Shown here in pieces: positions 9,325 to 19,090 of a stretch of 49,055 bases of DNA; the first letter of the stretch is position 1, and each line of letters starts with the position of its first letter. The DNA is from Acidobacteriota bacterium (lineage in GTDB: Bacteria; Acidobacteriota; Thermoanaerobaculia; Multivoradales; JAHZIX01): positions 1 through 49,055 of the forward strand of contig JAXHTF010000030.1 of NCBI GenBank assembly GCA_034211275.1. Reading direction: 5' to 3'. The position numbers and the translations under genes were made by a program. Under the pieces are notes generated by a model. That model worked only from the letters and a program-made list of their open reading frames with translations. It had not been told where the DNA came from and did not search any database.

Positions 9325-10590
9325 TCAGCCCAGGTACTTGATCATCTCCTGAGCGGAGGCCGCCTCCGGATCGTCCGGAGCGATCTCCAGGAAGCGCGCC
9401 AGGTGCTCCTTGGCCTTGGCGTTGTCGCCGGTGTTGATGGCGGCCAGGCCGAGATAGTAGTGGGCCTTGCCGTGCTCCGGGTTGATCGTCAGAGCCTCTT
9501 CGAAGAGCTCGATGGCACCAGCGTAGTTGCCCGAGTTGAAGCGGCCCACCGCCAGGTTGTAGAGGTTGTTGGAGGCGAATTCGGGATCGACCTGGGCCAG
9601 ATCCACCAACGCATCGCCGATCTTCTCCTCGTCGCCAAGGTTGACGTAGGCGTCGTAGCGGATGCGCAGCGCCTTGTCGTTGCCCGGCTCCAGAACCAGC
9701 AACCGCTCGGAAGCCTCGGCGGCCTCCTCCCAGCGCTCCAGATTGGTCGCCAGGATGGCGATGGCGTTGAACGCCGGCGCCAGGTTTTGGTCCATGGCGG
9801 CGGCTTCCTGGAACTTGCCGAGAGCAGCCTCTTTGTCGTCGGACTTGTTGAGCTCCACGCCCTCGTTGAAGATGCGCTTGGCCTCGGCGGTGTTCTGTCC
9901 AAGGGCAGCGATGGCCTCCTGAGCCTCCTGGGCCTTGTCGTCCATGCCCAGCTCTTTGTACGCCTCGTAACGAATGCGGTGGGCCGGCAGGAAACCGGAC
10001 TGCTGGACGATGGCCTGCTCCGCCGAGTCCACGGCGGCCTGGTACTCACCGGTGGCCAGATAAACGTCGGCCAGCGCGGAGTGCGCCTGGTAGAGCTGGG
10101 AATCCGCCTCCAGGGCTTCCAAGAACTTGGTCTTGGCGGTCTCGTAATCCTTGGCGTCGTAGGCTTCGACACCGGCGTTGAAGGAGAAAATGGCCTTGTT
10201 GGACTTTGAGGCGGGCTTGTCGCCGCTGGCGGTCACCGGCGCGGCGCCCACGCCCTCGGCGAGCTCGAAGGTGTGCCGGGTGGTACCGCCGAGGTTGGTC
10301 TTCACCTCCTGCTCGGTGGTCTGGAAGCCTTCCTTCTCGATGCGGTAGACGTAGCGCAGGTACGCCTTGGAGAAGACCATGGAGAACGTGCCGTTCTTCT
10401 TGGTGCTGGTGATTTCCTTGTACTGGGGCAGGTCCGGCGAGGTGATGGTCACCGTCGCGTCTCGAACGGGATCTCCATCCTCGTCCACTACCTTGCCCAG
10501 CATCCGGCCTTCGCCGGCCGCCAGGGCCACGGCCGCGCTCAGCAGCACCATCAGGGGGAGAAGCGCTAGAGCTCGCCACGTCTTCTTCAT
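9325..10590 (-). CDS. Secreted carboxypeptidase-regulatory-like / TPR protein
   Basis: A 421-residue exported protein. Residues 1-25 are a signal peptide (MKKTWRALALLPLMVLLSAA). Residues about 29-110 form a carboxypeptidase-regulatory-like Ig fold (GKVVDEDGDPVRDATVTIT). The remainder is a run of tetratricopeptide repeats (YETAKTKFLEALEADSQLYQ, YAGAIELFEEALTINPEHGK, AKEHLARFLEIAPDD). ATG 10590 is chosen because it begins the signal peptide and has GGAAAGG about 12 nt upstream; ATGs at 10602 and 10611 are alternatives. Such proteins typically act as cell-envelope scaffolds; no partner is identifiable here. It is convergent with the ASPIC gene. Confidence 0.88.
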   Translation of the reverse strand: MKKTWRALALLPLMVLLSAAVALAAGEGRMLGKVVDEDGDPVRDATVTITSPDLPQYKEITSTKKNGTFSMVFSKAYLRYVYRIEKEGFQTTEQEVKTNLGGTTRHTFELAEGVGAAPVTASGDKPASKSNKAIFSFNAGVEAYDAKDYETAKTKFLEALEADSQLYQAHSALADVYLATGEYQAAVDSAEQAIVQQSGFLPAHRIRYEAYKELGMDDKAQEAQEAIAALGQNTAEAKRIFNEGVELNKSDDKEAALGKFQEAAAMDQNLAPAFNAIAILATNLERWEEAAEASERLLVLEPGNDKALRIRYDAYVNLGDEEKIGDALVDLAQVDPEFASNNLYNLAVGRFNSGNYAGAIELFEEALTINPEHGKAHYYLGLAAINTGDNAKAKEHLARFLEIAPDDPEAASAQEMIKYLG

Positions 10591-10731
10591 TGCGATACCC
10601 ATCCTTTCCATATCGATTCAAATTCAGCACCCTGACGATTCGAGACCGCAGCTGTCGGCGGTCCGGCGGCGGAAGTTCTCGCGCACGCAACCCGCTGGGG
10701 CTCCACCGTCATCGATCAGGGACGATCAAGT

Positions 10732-11664
10732 CTATCGGAAACTGGTTTCCGTTCCTAACTGCCGTTTCACGGCGCTCTGCGCCGCTAGCTCGAGAGTAGC
10801 GGTGTGGATGTCGACGATTCGTTCCACGGGACGCGCATACCCTCCGGCCATAACTAGTGCAATCGGGATGCCAAGATCCGCGCAAAAGCTCAAGACCCGG
10901 CGATCCCGCTCCCGCAGGCCCTGGCGGCTGAGGGCCAGCCGCCCGAGGCGGTCGCCATGGTATGGGTCAGCGCCAGCGAGATAAATCACCAGCTGGGGAT
11001 CGAAGGGAGCCAGACTGCGATCCAGGGCATGATCCAAGATCTCCAGGTAGTCGCCGTCGCCGGTGCCGTCGGGAAGCGCCAGATCGACATCGCTGTGCTC
11101 TTTGTGAAACGGGTAGTTGCGCTCCCCGTGGATCGAGATGGTGAGCACCGAGGCATCGCCGGCGAAGATGCTGGCGGTGCCGTTGCCCTGGTGCACGTCG
11201 CAATCGAGGATCGCCACCCGCTCCACCCGGCCCTCCGCCTGCATCGCCCGGGCCGTCACCGCCGCGTCGTTGAACACGCAGAAGCCCTCACCGCGGTCGG
11301 TGAAGGCGTGGTGGGTGCCGCCGGCGAGGTTCGCCGCCACCCCTTCGGCGAGGGCCCAACGGCCAGCGGCCAAGGTGCCGCCGACGGAACGCCGGGAACG
11401 CTCCACCAGCGCCGGCGACCATGGAAAACCCATCCGCCGCACCTGCTCCCGGGTCAGCTCGCCCCTCACCACCCGCCGCAGGTACTCCGGGTCATGAACC
11501 CGCAGCAGCTCTTCGTCGGACGCCGCCGGCGGCACCCGGAGATGCTCCGCCGCCACGACCCCTCGAGCCCCCACTCGCTCCCGCAGCAGCCGGTACTTGG
11601 CCATGGGAAAGCGATGTTGGGGAGGCAGGGGGAGCACGAAGTGATCGCAGTAGAAAGCCTTCAC
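10732..11664 (-). CDS. Histone deacetylase family protein (class IV-like amidohydrolase)
   Basis: A 310-residue arginase/deacetylase-fold enzyme with the zinc-site residues in place: GGTHHAF with tandem His, ILDCDVHQGNG with Asp/His, and GADPYHGDRLG with Asp, ending in AGGYA. The opening CDHFVLPLPPQHRFPMAKY is typical of the bacterial HDAC11-like group, which hydrolyses acetylated amines or lysines; the substrate here is unknown. The start is GTG 11664, preceded by TAGGAG at 6 nt. It is followed upstream by the metal-hydrolase gene on the same strand (32-nt gap), so the two may be co-transcribed. Confidence 0.93.
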   Translation of the reverse strand: MKAFYCDHFVLPLPPQHRFPMAKYRLLRERVGARGVVAAEHLRVPPAASDEELLRVHDPEYLRRVVRGELTREQVRRMGFPWSPALVERSRRSVGGTLAAGRWALAEGVAANLAGGTHHAFTDRGEGFCVFNDAAVTARAMQAEGRVERVAILDCDVHQGNGTASIFAGDASVLTISIHGERNYPFHKEHSDVDLALPDGTGDGDYLEILDHALDRSLAPFDPQLVIYLAGADPYHGDRLGRLALSRQGLRERDRRVLSFCADLGIPIALVMAGGYARPVERIVDIHTATLELAAQSAVKRQLGTETSFR

Positions 11665-11696
11665 CCCGGGCTCCTAGGAGGGCGCCGCCGTACCGC

Positions 11697-12413
11697 TCAG
11701 TAGACCTCTCCGGGCTGCAGGGTCAGCACATCGCAGTTGATGCCCAGGTCCCGCAACTCTTTGCTCAACTGGGTCGGAGTGCCGGTGAGATCCGGGAAGG
11801 TGCCCCAATGGATAGGCACCACATGGCGCACGCCGAGAAAGCGGCAGGCCTTCGCCGCCTGGTGGGGATCCATGGTGAAGACGTCGCCGATGGGCAGGAA
11901 GGCGAGCTCCGGGCGGTAGAGCTCGGCGATGAGCTGCATGTCGGAGAATAGCGCCGTGTCCCCGGCGTGGTAGAAGGTGTAGCCCTCGGCGAGCTTGACC
12001 ACAAAGCCGCTGGCGATGCCGCCGTCGTAGTACTTGCCGCCGTCCTCCAGACCGCTGGAGTGATCGGCGCGGACCATCGACACCCGCATGCCCAGCACCT
12101 TGCGATTGCCACCGATATTCATCGGCGCCACGTTCTCCACCCCTTGAGCGGCCAGCCACTCGCAGATCTCGAAGTTGGCCACCACCGCCTCCGGCTTGTA
12201 CTTCTTCGCCAGAGCCACCGCGTCGGCCATGTGATCCGCGTGGGCGTGAGTGATGAGCATGGCATCGATGCGTTCGAAGCTCTTGAGCTCGTCGGGACAG
12301 GAAGGGTTCCCGTCGACCCAGGGCTCCATCAGCAGGACCTTGCCATCCGGCAGGTCACAACGGACCGTGGAATGACCCAGGAAGGTGAATTTTGGGCGGG
12401 GGCTGTGGCTCAT
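11697..12413 (-). CDS. UPF0173-type metal-dependent hydrolase (metallo-beta-lactamase fold)
   Basis: A 238-residue cytoplasmic protein of the YtkL/UPF0173 group. The signature ITHAHADHMAD supplies the HxHxDH zinc ligands, GHST lies near the N-terminus, FYHAGDTALFSDM provides the bridging Asp, and PIHWGTFPDL the last His. The family's physiological substrate is unsettled. ATG 12413 is preceded by GAGGAG at 7 nt; a longer open frame upstream is not needed. It is transcribed toward the deacetylase-like gene. Confidence 0.93.
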   Translation of the reverse strand: MSHSPRPKFTFLGHSTVRCDLPDGKVLLMEPWVDGNPSCPDELKSFERIDAMLITHAHADHMADAVALAKKYKPEAVVANFEICEWLAAQGVENVAPMNIGGNRKVLGMRVSMVRADHSSGLEDGGKYYDGGIASGFVVKLAEGYTFYHAGDTALFSDMQLIAELYRPELAFLPIGDVFTMDPHQAAKACRFLGVRHVVPIHWGTFPDLTGTPTQLSKELRDLGINCDVLTLQPGEVY

Positions 12414-12524
12414 CTCTGTCTCCTCTAACCGATGCTTGGGCGTGTCCGGACGCCGGAACATTTTACCCAACTCGCAGCGGGAGGAAAGCCATGACGAGAT
12501 GCGGCGGGAGGAGCCCGAAATGCG

Positions 12525-12572
12525 AAAACGCCGACGGAAAGCACCCATCGGGGTGATCTCCATCGGCGTTTT
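12525..12572 (-). terminator. Hairpin terminator after the ArsR gene
   Basis: AAAACGCCGACGG (12525-12537) and CCATCGGCGTTTT (12560-12572) form a 13-bp stem with one G-U type mismatch. A nested CACCC/GGGTG hairpin sits in the loop. Read on the minus strand it ends in TTTT, immediately downstream of the ArsR stop codon. Confidence 0.65.
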
Positions 12573-12612
12573 GATCCCGACCGTTGAGACGGATCGGGCT
12601 GCTAGCGCAGGC

Positions 12613-12951
12613 TCAGTTGTGCAGGTCGTTCAGGAAGCTCTCCTTGAGCTTGCCGTTGAAGTCGTGCTTGGTGAGCCGATAGTAGATGGTCTGGGCGTCC
12701 CGGCGGGGAGCCACCAGGCCCCGAGCCTTCAGCTTGGCCAGGTGCTGGGAAACCGCCGAAACGGAAACGCCGAGCATCTCAGCCAGGTCGCAGACGCAGA
12801 TCTCACCGTGGGTCTCCAGCAGATAGAGCAGCTTCAGCCGGGTCGCGTTGCCGGCGAGGCTCATCAGCTCGGCAGCCTCCTCGATATCAGGGGCGCACTC
12901 CAGATCGCGGCGAATACGGGCGATGTCCTGGGAGGTAACAGTTGCTTCCAT
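12613..12951 (-). CDS. ArsR/SmtB-family winged-helix regulator
   Basis: A 112-residue dimeric repressor-type protein. Residues about 20-95 form the winged helix (ATRLKLLYLLETHGEICVCDLAEMLGVSVSAVSQHLAKLKARGLV). The CVCDL sequence in helix alpha-3 is the classical ArsR/SmtB metal-thiolate site, which binds arsenite, Cd, Pb or related ions and releases DNA. No metal exporter is adjacent, so the regulon may lie elsewhere; the copper island is 4-14 kb away. ATG 12951 has AAGGAG about 11 nt upstream. A terminator follows the gene. Confidence 0.93.
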   Translation of the reverse strand: MEATVTSQDIARIRRDLECAPDIEEAAELMSLAGNATRLKLLYLLETHGEICVCDLAEMLGVSVSAVSQHLAKLKARGLVAPRRDAQTIYYRLTKHDFNGKLKESFLNDLHN

Positions 12952-14008
12952 GGTCTTCTTACTCCTTACTCAAGAGGATTGAATCGTTTGGCCCGAGCCG
13001 GTCCCCCGTAGCCCTTGATCCTCGAAGGGCCCCTCGCTCACCCCGGGTGGCGGTCTGAACGGGACCGCTCCGGGGCTTGTAGGAGCAAGGAGTCTTCCAG
13101 CATCAAAATCTCGCTAACTCGCTGATTCCCTTGTTCCAGAGGTCGTTGCAGCACCGGTCCTCTGTAAGGCGTGACAAACTATACAACACTCTGGTCTTGT
13201 TTTCAGCACTTTTGTGAAAAAAGGTTGGCTAGTTTATGGCCAGGCCCCGCAAACTACCGCTTCAAAGGGCCTTAGCGCGCCTAGAAATTCTCTGTTAGGA
13301 CATCTCCGAAGGCCTGAACCGCGCCCCGGGCCATCGATCCGACCACCCCACGGCAGCAGAAGTTTCTCCGGACGGGGGGCAAAGACTGGTTCCAGCAACT
13401 CCTGTAACCCTGAGAGTCGCCGGAGCGTGCGAGGGAGAGAGGTCACCGATGGTGGCGAGGCGATTCACGATGATCGGGACAGCCTGAGGCGGGAGGGAGC
13501 GAGAGAGCCACGGCATGGTGGTCAGGCTAACTCGGAGGTCTGGAAGCGTTCTGCGGGAGAGAGAGTGACGGGCCGCAGACGCGGAGAATGCTTCAGTTCC
13601 GAGGGAGCCGCCTTTGACGGAAGGCCGGGAGGCAGCCGCAGGGGACGCGGGAAGGCGGCTCTCGTCATTTTCTTTCCTTCGGGACCGTACCTACGCGCCG
13701 GTGAACGGACGGCAGTAGGGCTTGGGTTCCGATCTCGTCGACGCGGCGTGTCGAGGCGCTCCTGGCAGCACCGGTGAATCTCCTCGACACGCTCGGCGTC
13801 CCTGTCTGTTCTACCAGCCAACTTTGCAGGCGACCACTCTCAGCCCTCGAGACCTCGGTCGCCGCCCGGAGTCGGAGGGATGGGAGGATCATGAACGGAG
13901 ATCTTCCCATTCCTCGCCTCTCGGGTTCTTTTGCGCCTCCTCGGCTCGAAGAGCGCCCTTGAACGGACCGGCCCCGATGGAGGTCGCCCCAATCCAAAGC
14001 CTGCAAGC
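12952..14008. other. About 1 kb without a convincing gene
   Basis: Several overlapping open frames on both strands (for example plus 13214-13777 and minus 13665-14228) are Arg/Gly/Ser-rich and low in complexity, with no signal peptide, no domain and no good Shine-Dalgarno. I see no tRNA, tmRNA or RNase P core motifs. The part around 13140-13215 is AT-rich and holds a candidate promoter. An inverted repeat GAGCCGCCTT (13605-13614) / AAGGCGGCTC (13652-13661) is followed on the plus strand by TCGTCATTTTCTTT. Confidence 0.6.
13178..13206 (-). promoter_or_regulatory. Candidate promoter for the ArsR gene
   Basis: On the minus strand CTGAAA (13201-13206), a 17-bp spacer and TATAGT (13178-13183) match the sigma-70 pattern in an AT-rich patch. 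It would give a leader of about 220 nt before ATG 12951. Confidence 0.35.
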
Positions 14009-15040
14009 CTAGCGTTTGAGCGTCAGCTCCCCCGCGGTACCCGAAACCTTCAGCCCTACCGTCGGCGCATCCTCGGCCAAGCTGGAGTCCTCCAGCGTCG
14101 AGCCTTCCAGCAGCTTCTCGCCAAATTGCACGTTCGCCCGCAACACCTCCGTACGAGCGTTGTCCGGCAGAACGATGAGGCAGGAACCGAAGCCAAAGCG
14201 CAGATCCACTTCGCCGTCCCCACGCCAAGCTCCCCCTAGATCTACCACCAGCTCGCCGCCGGAGGTTCGGAGGTTGGTGTACACCGGGCTGGCGTTGCCC
14301 AGAGAAAAGGTCTTGATGCTGCCCCAGGAGGCGTCCACTTCCAGCCGGGGCAGAGGCTCAGCCAACGGCTCGAGCACGCTCACCCAGTGGTCACCGGGGC
14401 CCAAGTCCATCTCCACATCGGTGAGCCAGAGCCCTCCCAGATCGAACCGCGATTCCCCTGCCCCCAGCGAAATCTCCAGCGCCAGAGCCCGGTCTCGGGG
14501 CAGCACCAGCCGCAGCTCCGGCGCCCGGCCGCCCTGCCAAGGCAGGCCGAAAACCCCACCTTTGCCATCGACCCGAAGCCGGTAAAGCCACGGCTCGCCC
14601 TCGATCTGGTGCAGGCTCTCCTCGACCCGAAAGCGCGCTTCGTCATAGTCGGCGAAGAGCTCGATCTCCTGATTCGGCTCACCGACCTCGAGGCGCAAGC
14701 TGCCCGCGTCCACGTTGACGCGGACGATGCCTTCGGCGGCAGCCGAGGTCCAGGAAGCGCTTCCCAGCTCCACCGCTTGGGGCCCGTCCTGAGAGGAACC
14801 GGTGGTGGAAGAAGGCGCGCCGGGAGGGGCTTCCGCCGGCATGGATGCCGGGGCTTCGGGGGCGGAGGGAGCGGCGGGAGCTTCGGGCAAGGGCTGAGCC
14901 ATGCGGCGGGAAACCGGCTCGGGCTCCGGCGGATCCGCCGACGAGATCACCAGCCCCACCACCACCGCCGCGGCGCCGAGAAGCGCTGCCGCGACGACGC
15001 AGCCGATGCAGCCTCCCTTCAGGCAGCCGTCGGCGCTCAT
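14009..15040 (-). CDS. Membrane-anchored protein with C-terminal beta-helix-like domain
   Basis: A 343-residue protein I do not recognise as a named family. Residues 1-14 include four Cys (CLKGGCIGC), and a single transmembrane segment follows (VVAAALLGAAAVVVGLVIS). Residues 36-90 are a Pro/Ala-rich linker and residues 95-343 a beta-rich domain with repeating short strands (VRVNVDAGSLRLEVGE, LEISLGAGESRFDLGGL, VEMDLGPGDHWVSVLEP). This is reminiscent of the DUF4097/toast-rack adhesin-like fold. The start codon overlaps the stop of a 33-codon ORF, so translation is probably coupled. Role unknown; it probably projects outside the cytoplasmic membrane. Confidence 0.8.
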   Translation of the reverse strand: MSADGCLKGGCIGCVVAAALLGAAAVVVGLVISSADPPEPEPVSRRMAQPLPEAPAAPSAPEAPASMPAEAPPGAPSSTTGSSQDGPQAVELGSASWTSAAAEGIVRVNVDAGSLRLEVGEPNQEIELFADYDEARFRVEESLHQIEGEPWLYRLRVDGKGGVFGLPWQGGRAPELRLVLPRDRALALEISLGAGESRFDLGGLWLTDVEMDLGPGDHWVSVLEPLAEPLPRLEVDASWGSIKTFSLGNASPVYTNLRTSGGELVVDLGGAWRGDGEVDLRFGFGSCLIVLPDNARTEVLRANVQFGEKLLEGSTLEDSSLAEDAPTVGLKVSGTAGELTLKR

Positions 15041-15138
15041 GACCCAATCATCCTGAAGCCGGTCGTCCTGAAGTCGGTCATCCTGAAGTCGGTCCTCTTG
15101 AAGTCACTGGGGCGGCTTGATGGTTGGGTCGAGCTCAT
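15037..15138 (-). CDS. 33-residue repeat micro-ORF coupled to the downstream membrane protein
   Basis: ATG 15138 is preceded by GGGAGG at 4 nt, a better ribosome site than that of the following gene. The frame encodes a peptide with a degenerate five-residue repeat (DFKRT, DFRMT, DFRTT, GFRMI) and ends in a TGA that overlaps the ATG of the 343-residue protein (ATGA). This is the usual geometry of translational coupling. The repeat corresponds to the four 15-bp DNA units at 15049-15108. It could be a leader that sets expression of the next gene, or a functional small protein. No homology recognised. Confidence 0.5.
   Translation of the reverse strand: MSSTQPSSRPSDFKRTDFRMTDFRTTGFRMIGS
15049..15108. 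repeat. Four 15-bp tandem repeats
   Basis: Units CATCCTGAAGCCGGT, CGTCCTGAAGTCGGT, CATCCTGAAGTCGGT and CCTCTTGAAGTCACT follow one another without gap, just upstream of ATG 15040 and inside the 33-codon ORF. On the minus strand each unit carries an AGGA/AGGATG word that could act as a ribosome site. Confidence 0.9.
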
Positions 15139-15308
15139 AACACCTCCCGGCAGCAGGGCTCTCGGAGCAAATCCTCCGGGCCTGGCGAGGACTACGCCGC
15201 CGAGGAGCGGGGAGTTTCGCCCACGTCGCAGCCCGCCACGCCGGACGGACTATGCCCGGCGCGCTGCGGTTCGGGGGGAAGAGGCGTTAGTGGGAGCCCG
15301 GGGGGCGG

Positions 15309-16421
15309 TCAGTCACAACCCTCCCGAGTCTCGCGGATCAGATGATCCACCACCGCCTTCATGTCGCCGGTGCTGCGGAAGACCTCCAGCTGGCGATCGG
15401 CGGAGGAGCCGTTGGCGAGGATCGTATGGACGTATTCCACCTCCTCGCGGCTGCCCAGCTCGTCCACCACATCGTCGATGAAGGTGAGCAGCTCGCGAGC
15501 CAGGAAGCGCATGGGCACGGCCTGCCGGAGGCCGAAGTCGATGAGCTTGCCGTCGATGCCGTAGCGCACCGCTCGCCATTTGTTCTCCTCGATCAGATGG
15601 TGGCGGTATTGGCGCCAGCTCTGGTTGCTGCGGCGGAGTTTGATGAGCTTGGCCACGATGGCCTGAATCAGCGCCGCCAGGCAGATGGCCTCGTCCACCT
15701 TGGTGCAGATATCCGACACCCGGAACTCGAGGGTGGGGAATTTCGAGTGCGGACGCACGTCCCACCAGATCTTGCTCGGTTCGTCGATGCACTCGGTCTT
15801 GACCAGGATGTCGACGAAGCCCTGGTAATCCGCCCAGGAGTCGAAGGACGGCGGCAGCCCGCTCCGGGGCAGGCTCTCGAAGACCACCGACCGGTAGGAT
15901 TTGAGCTTGGTGTCGCGGCCGTGCCAGAAGGGCGAGCTGGTGGACAGGGCCAGCACGTGGGGCAGAAAGTACCGGGCCTGGTTCATCACGTCGATCATCA
16001 GCTCTTTGTTCTCGATGCCGATGTGGACGTGCATGCCGAAGATCAAGAGGCGCTGCGCCAGCTGCCCCATGTCCTCCTGGAGCTTGATGGACCGCGGAGT
16101 GACGTTGACGTCCTGCTTGGCCCAGCTGGAGAAGGGATGGGTGCTGGCCGCCGCCACCTTGAGACCGTTGCGGTCCGCCAGCTCGCAGATCGAGCGGCGC
16201 AGGCGCACAATGTCCGCCCGCGCCTCCTGGATATTGCGGCAGATCTGACTGCCCACCTCCACCTGGGACTGCAGGAACTCCGACTTGATCTGATCCTGAA
16301 GCACCACCCGGCCCTGCTCCAACATCTCCTGGATGTAGGATTTGAGCTCCCGGCTCTCGGGCTCGATGATCTGGTACTCCTCTTCGATGCCGATGGTCAG
16401 ATCCGGTAGCGTGATCTTCAT
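15309..16421 (-). CDS. YbdK-type carboxylate-amine ligase (GCS2 family)
   Basis: A 370-residue enzyme of the glutamate-cysteine ligase type 2 family, which joins a carboxylate to an amine using ATP. Signatures are [10 protein letters not shown] at the N-terminus, [19 protein letters not shown] and [16 protein letters not shown]. YbdK proteins show weak glutamate-cysteine ligase activity, but their natural substrate is generally unknown. ATG 16421 is chosen with GGGAG 9 nt upstream; an earlier start at 16448 adds nine residues without support. It stands alone between the small-ORF operon and the copper ATPase on the same strand. Confidence 0.93.
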   Translation of the reverse strand: MKITLPDLTIGIEEEYQIIEPESRELKSYIQEMLEQGRVVLQDQIKSEFLQSQVEVGSQICRNIQEARADIVRLRRSICELADRNGLKVAAASTHPFSSWAKQDVNVTPRSIKLQEDMGQLAQRLLIFGMHVHIGIENKELMIDVMNQARYFLPHVLALSTSSPFWHGRDTKLKSYRSVVFESLPRSGLPPSFDSWADYQGFVDILVKTECIDEPSKIWWDVRPHSKFPTLEFRVSDICTKVDEAICLAALIQAIVAKLIKLRRSNQSWRQYRHHLIEENKWRAVRYGIDGKLIDFGLRQAVPMRFLARELLTFIDDVVDELGSREEVEYVHTILANGSSADRQLEVFRSTGDMKAVVDHLIRETREGCD

Positions 16422-16528
16422 CGCGAGCTGCTCCCTCCACGAATGCAAATGCCTGAATTCGCGCGGATTCTAGCACGCACTCCGACGCCCGCCGAACCCG
16501 ATTCCGCCAAGGTGCCGGCGGTCCGAGA

Positions 16529-19075
16529 TCAGAGCTTCACCCGCCGCAGCCGCAGCGCGTTGGCGATCACCGACACCGAGCTGAAGCTCATGGCGGCGCT
16601 GGCGATCATGGGCGAGAGCAGGAGGCCGAAAAACGGGTACAAGGCTCCCGCCGCCACCGGCACACCGAGGGCGTTGTAAGCGAAGGCGAAGAAGAGATTC
16701 TGGCGGATGTTGCGCATGGTCGCGCGGCTCAGCCGCAGGGCCCGCACCAACGCCCGCAGATCCCCCTGCACCAGAGTCACTCCGGCGCTTTCGATGGCAA
16801 CGTCGGTACCGGTACCCATGGCGATGCCCACGTCCGCCCGGGCGAGGGCGGGAGCGTCGTTGACGCCGTCCCCGGCCATGGCCACCCGCAGGCCACCGTT
16901 GTCGGATTTCTCGGCCTTGAGCTCGGCCACCAGATCCGCCTTCTGCTCCGGCAACACGCCGGCGTGGATCTCGTCCAGCCCCAGCTCCCGGCCCACCGCC
17001 TCGGCGGTGGTGTGCTCGTCGCCGGTGAGCATCACCAGCCGCAGCCCCGCCTCGTGGAGCTGCCGCACCGCTTCCGGAGTCGATTCCTTGATCGGATCCG
17101 CCACCGCCAGCAAGCCCGCGGCGGCGCCGTCCACCGCCACCAACATCACCGTCTGGCCCTTGCGGCGCAGCTCGTCCGCCCGCTGTGGCAAGGCGCCGGC
17201 GTCGACCTCCAGCTCCTCCAACAGCGCCCTGTTGCCCACCGCGACGGTGCGGCCGTCCACCGTGCCGTGGACGCCCTTGCCGGTGACCGAAGAGAAGTCT
17301 TCGGAGGAGGGAAGCTCCAGCTCCCGCTCCTCAGCACCGCTCAAGATCGCCTGGGCCAGGGGATGCTCACTGCCGCGCTCGAGCGCCGCCGCCAGGCGCA
17401 GAAGCTCCTCTTCGCTCAGCTCACCGCCGTCGACGGGCTCCACCGCCACCAGGCGCGGCTTGCCCTCGGTGAGGGTGCCGGTCTTGTCCACCACCACCAC
17501 GTCGATCTGCTCCAGTGCCTCCAGCGCCTCGGCGTTGCGGATCAAGACGCCGGCGCCAGCGCCGCGGCCGGTGCCCACCATGATGGACATGGGCGTCGCC
17601 AGCCCCAGAGCGCAAGGGCAGGCGATGATCAACACCGAGACCGCCGCCAGCAGCGCGTGGGCCAGCCGCGGATCCGGCCCCAACCACAGCCATAGGACGA
17701 AAGCCACCACGGCGGTGAGCACCACCGCCGGCACGAACCACGCCGCCACCTTGTCCGCCACCCGCTGGATCGGCGCACGGCTGCGCTGGGCCTCCGCCAC
17801 CATCTCGACGATGCGCGACAGCAGGGTGTCGGCACCGACGTGGCGAGCGTGGACCACCAGACTGCCGGTGCCGTTGAGGGTGCCGCCGGTGACCTCGTCC
17901 CCGGCTTCCTTGGATACCGGCATGGGCTCGCCGGTGATCATCGACTCGTCCACCGTGCTGCGCCCTTCCAGCACCTCGCCGTCCACCGGCACCTTTTCGC
18001 CGGGACGCACCCGCAGGCGGTCCCCCTCGCGCACCTCCTCCAGCGGCACATCGCGCTCCGAGCCGTCTTCCTCGAGACGTCTGGCGGTGTCCGGCGCCAG
18101 CTCCAGGAGCTCCTGGAGCGCCCGGCTGGTCTGGCCCCGGGCCTTGAGCTCGAGAACCTGCCCCAGCAGCACCAGGGTGATGATCACCGCCGCCGCCTCG
18201 AAGTAGACCGCTACCTCTCCCGAGGCCTCCCGGGCCGCTTCGGGGAAGAGATCCGGCGCCAGCGCCGCCAGCAGGCTGTAGAGGTAAGCCGCACCGGTAC
18301 CGAGACCGATGAGGGTGAACATATTCGGGCTGCGGTGAACGACGCTGGCCCAGGCGCGCTGGAAAAACGGCCAGCCGCCCCACAGCACCACCGGCGTCGC
18401 CAGCGCCAGCTGCAGCCACAGGCTCACCCCGTGAGGGACGAAGCCCAGGGGATCGCCGGGAATCATCTCCGACATGGCGAGCAGGAGCACCGGCACGGTG
18501 AGCACGGTGCTGACCCAGAAGCGCCGGCGCATCACCGTCAGCTCCGGATTCTCCTCCGCCGCCACCGTGCGCGGCTCCAAGGCCATGCCGCATTTGGGGC
18601 AATCGCCGGGCTCGTCCCGCACCACCTCCGGATGCATGGGGCAGACGTACTCCACTTTCCCAGCCTTTTGCGGGCTCTCCGGCTCCAGGGCCATGCCGCA
18701 TTTGGGGCAGGAGTCCGGGCCATCGCTCTCCACTCCCTCGCACATGGGGCAGATGTAGCGCCAGGAGCCAGTGCGAGACGACTCCGGGGGTGTGGCCGAC
18801 GAGCAACAAGAACCCGGCTCTTCGTCCCCCGAACCCTGCGCCAGGTACTGCTCCGGATTCGCGACGAACTTTTTCCGGCAGTGCTCACAACAGAAGTAGT
18901 AGGTCTCCCCTCCGTGCTCGGCGCGGTGCTCGGCGGTGGCCGGATCCACCGTCATGCCGCACACCGGGTCCAGGACACCGGAGGAATCCGGCTGGTCCTT
19001 CGCAGACTCATCTTTCTCAGAATGACCGCAGCAGCTGTGGCCGGACTCGGATGAAGATTCCTGGTGCTCGCTCAT
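16529..19075 (-). CDS. copA: Copper-translocating P1B-type ATPase with N-terminal YHS and heavy-metal-binding domains
   Basis: An 848-residue inner-membrane pump expelling Cu+ from the cytoplasm. The N-terminus is His/Cys-rich ([12 protein letters not shown]). A YHS domain follows ([10 protein letters not shown] to FVANPEQY, residues about 35-80), then two heavy-metal-binding modules near 105-130 and 140-165, each ending [10 protein letters not shown]. The first has CPMCEG where the usual motif is CPMHP. The P1B core has TGE in MITGEP, the CPC transmembrane motif ([11 protein letters not shown], near 488), DKTGT (near 528), SEHPLAQAI (near 568) and [11 protein letters not shown] (near 733). 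ATG 19075 has GGGAGAG at 7 nt. A classical HMA domain is absent, replaced by YHS and HMBD as in many Acidobacteriota and Bacteroidota. Confidence 0.94.
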   Translation of the reverse strand: MSEHQESSSESGHSCCGHSEKDESAKDQPDSSGVLDPVCGMTVDPATAEHRAEHGGETYYFCCEHCRKKFVANPEQYLAQGSGDEEPGSCCSSATPPESSRTGSWRYICPMCEGVESDGPDSCPKCGMALEPESPQKAGKVEYVCPMHPEVVRDEPGDCPKCGMALEPRTVAAEENPELTVMRRRFWVSTVLTVPVLLLAMSEMIPGDPLGFVPHGVSLWLQLALATPVVLWGGWPFFQRAWASVVHRSPNMFTLIGLGTGAAYLYSLLAALAPDLFPEAAREASGEVAVYFEAAAVIITLVLLGQVLELKARGQTSRALQELLELAPDTARRLEEDGSERDVPLEEVREGDRLRVRPGEKVPVDGEVLEGRSTVDESMITGEPMPVSKEAGDEVTGGTLNGTGSLVVHARHVGADTLLSRIVEMVAEAQRSRAPIQRVADKVAAWFVPAVVLTAVVAFVLWLWLGPDPRLAHALLAAVSVLIIACPCALGLATPMSIMVGTGRGAGAGVLIRNAEALEALEQIDVVVVDKTGTLTEGKPRLVAVEPVDGGELSEEELLRLAAALERGSEHPLAQAILSGAEERELELPSSEDFSSVTGKGVHGTVDGRTVAVGNRALLEELEVDAGALPQRADELRRKGQTVMLVAVDGAAAGLLAVADPIKESTPEAVRQLHEAGLRLVMLTGDEHTTAEAVGRELGLDEIHAGVLPEQKADLVAELKAEKSDNGGLRVAMAGDGVNDAPALARADVGIAMGTGTDVAIESAGVTLVQGDLRALVRALRLSRATMRNIRQNLFFAFAYNALGVPVAAGALYPFFGLLLSPMIASAAMSFSSVSVIANALRLRRVKL

Positions 19076-19090
19076 GACTTGGCTCTCCCT

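Noticed and set aside
13214-13777. A 187-codon plus-strand open frame in the gene-free region
   Set aside because: The composition is Arg/Gly/Ser-rich with no hydrophobic core, there is no ribosome site, and equally long frames exist on the opposite strand, as expected by chance at this G+C.
15049-15108. CRISPR array
   Set aside because: The units are contiguous 15-bp repeats without spacers and lie inside an open frame; no cas gene is present in the window.
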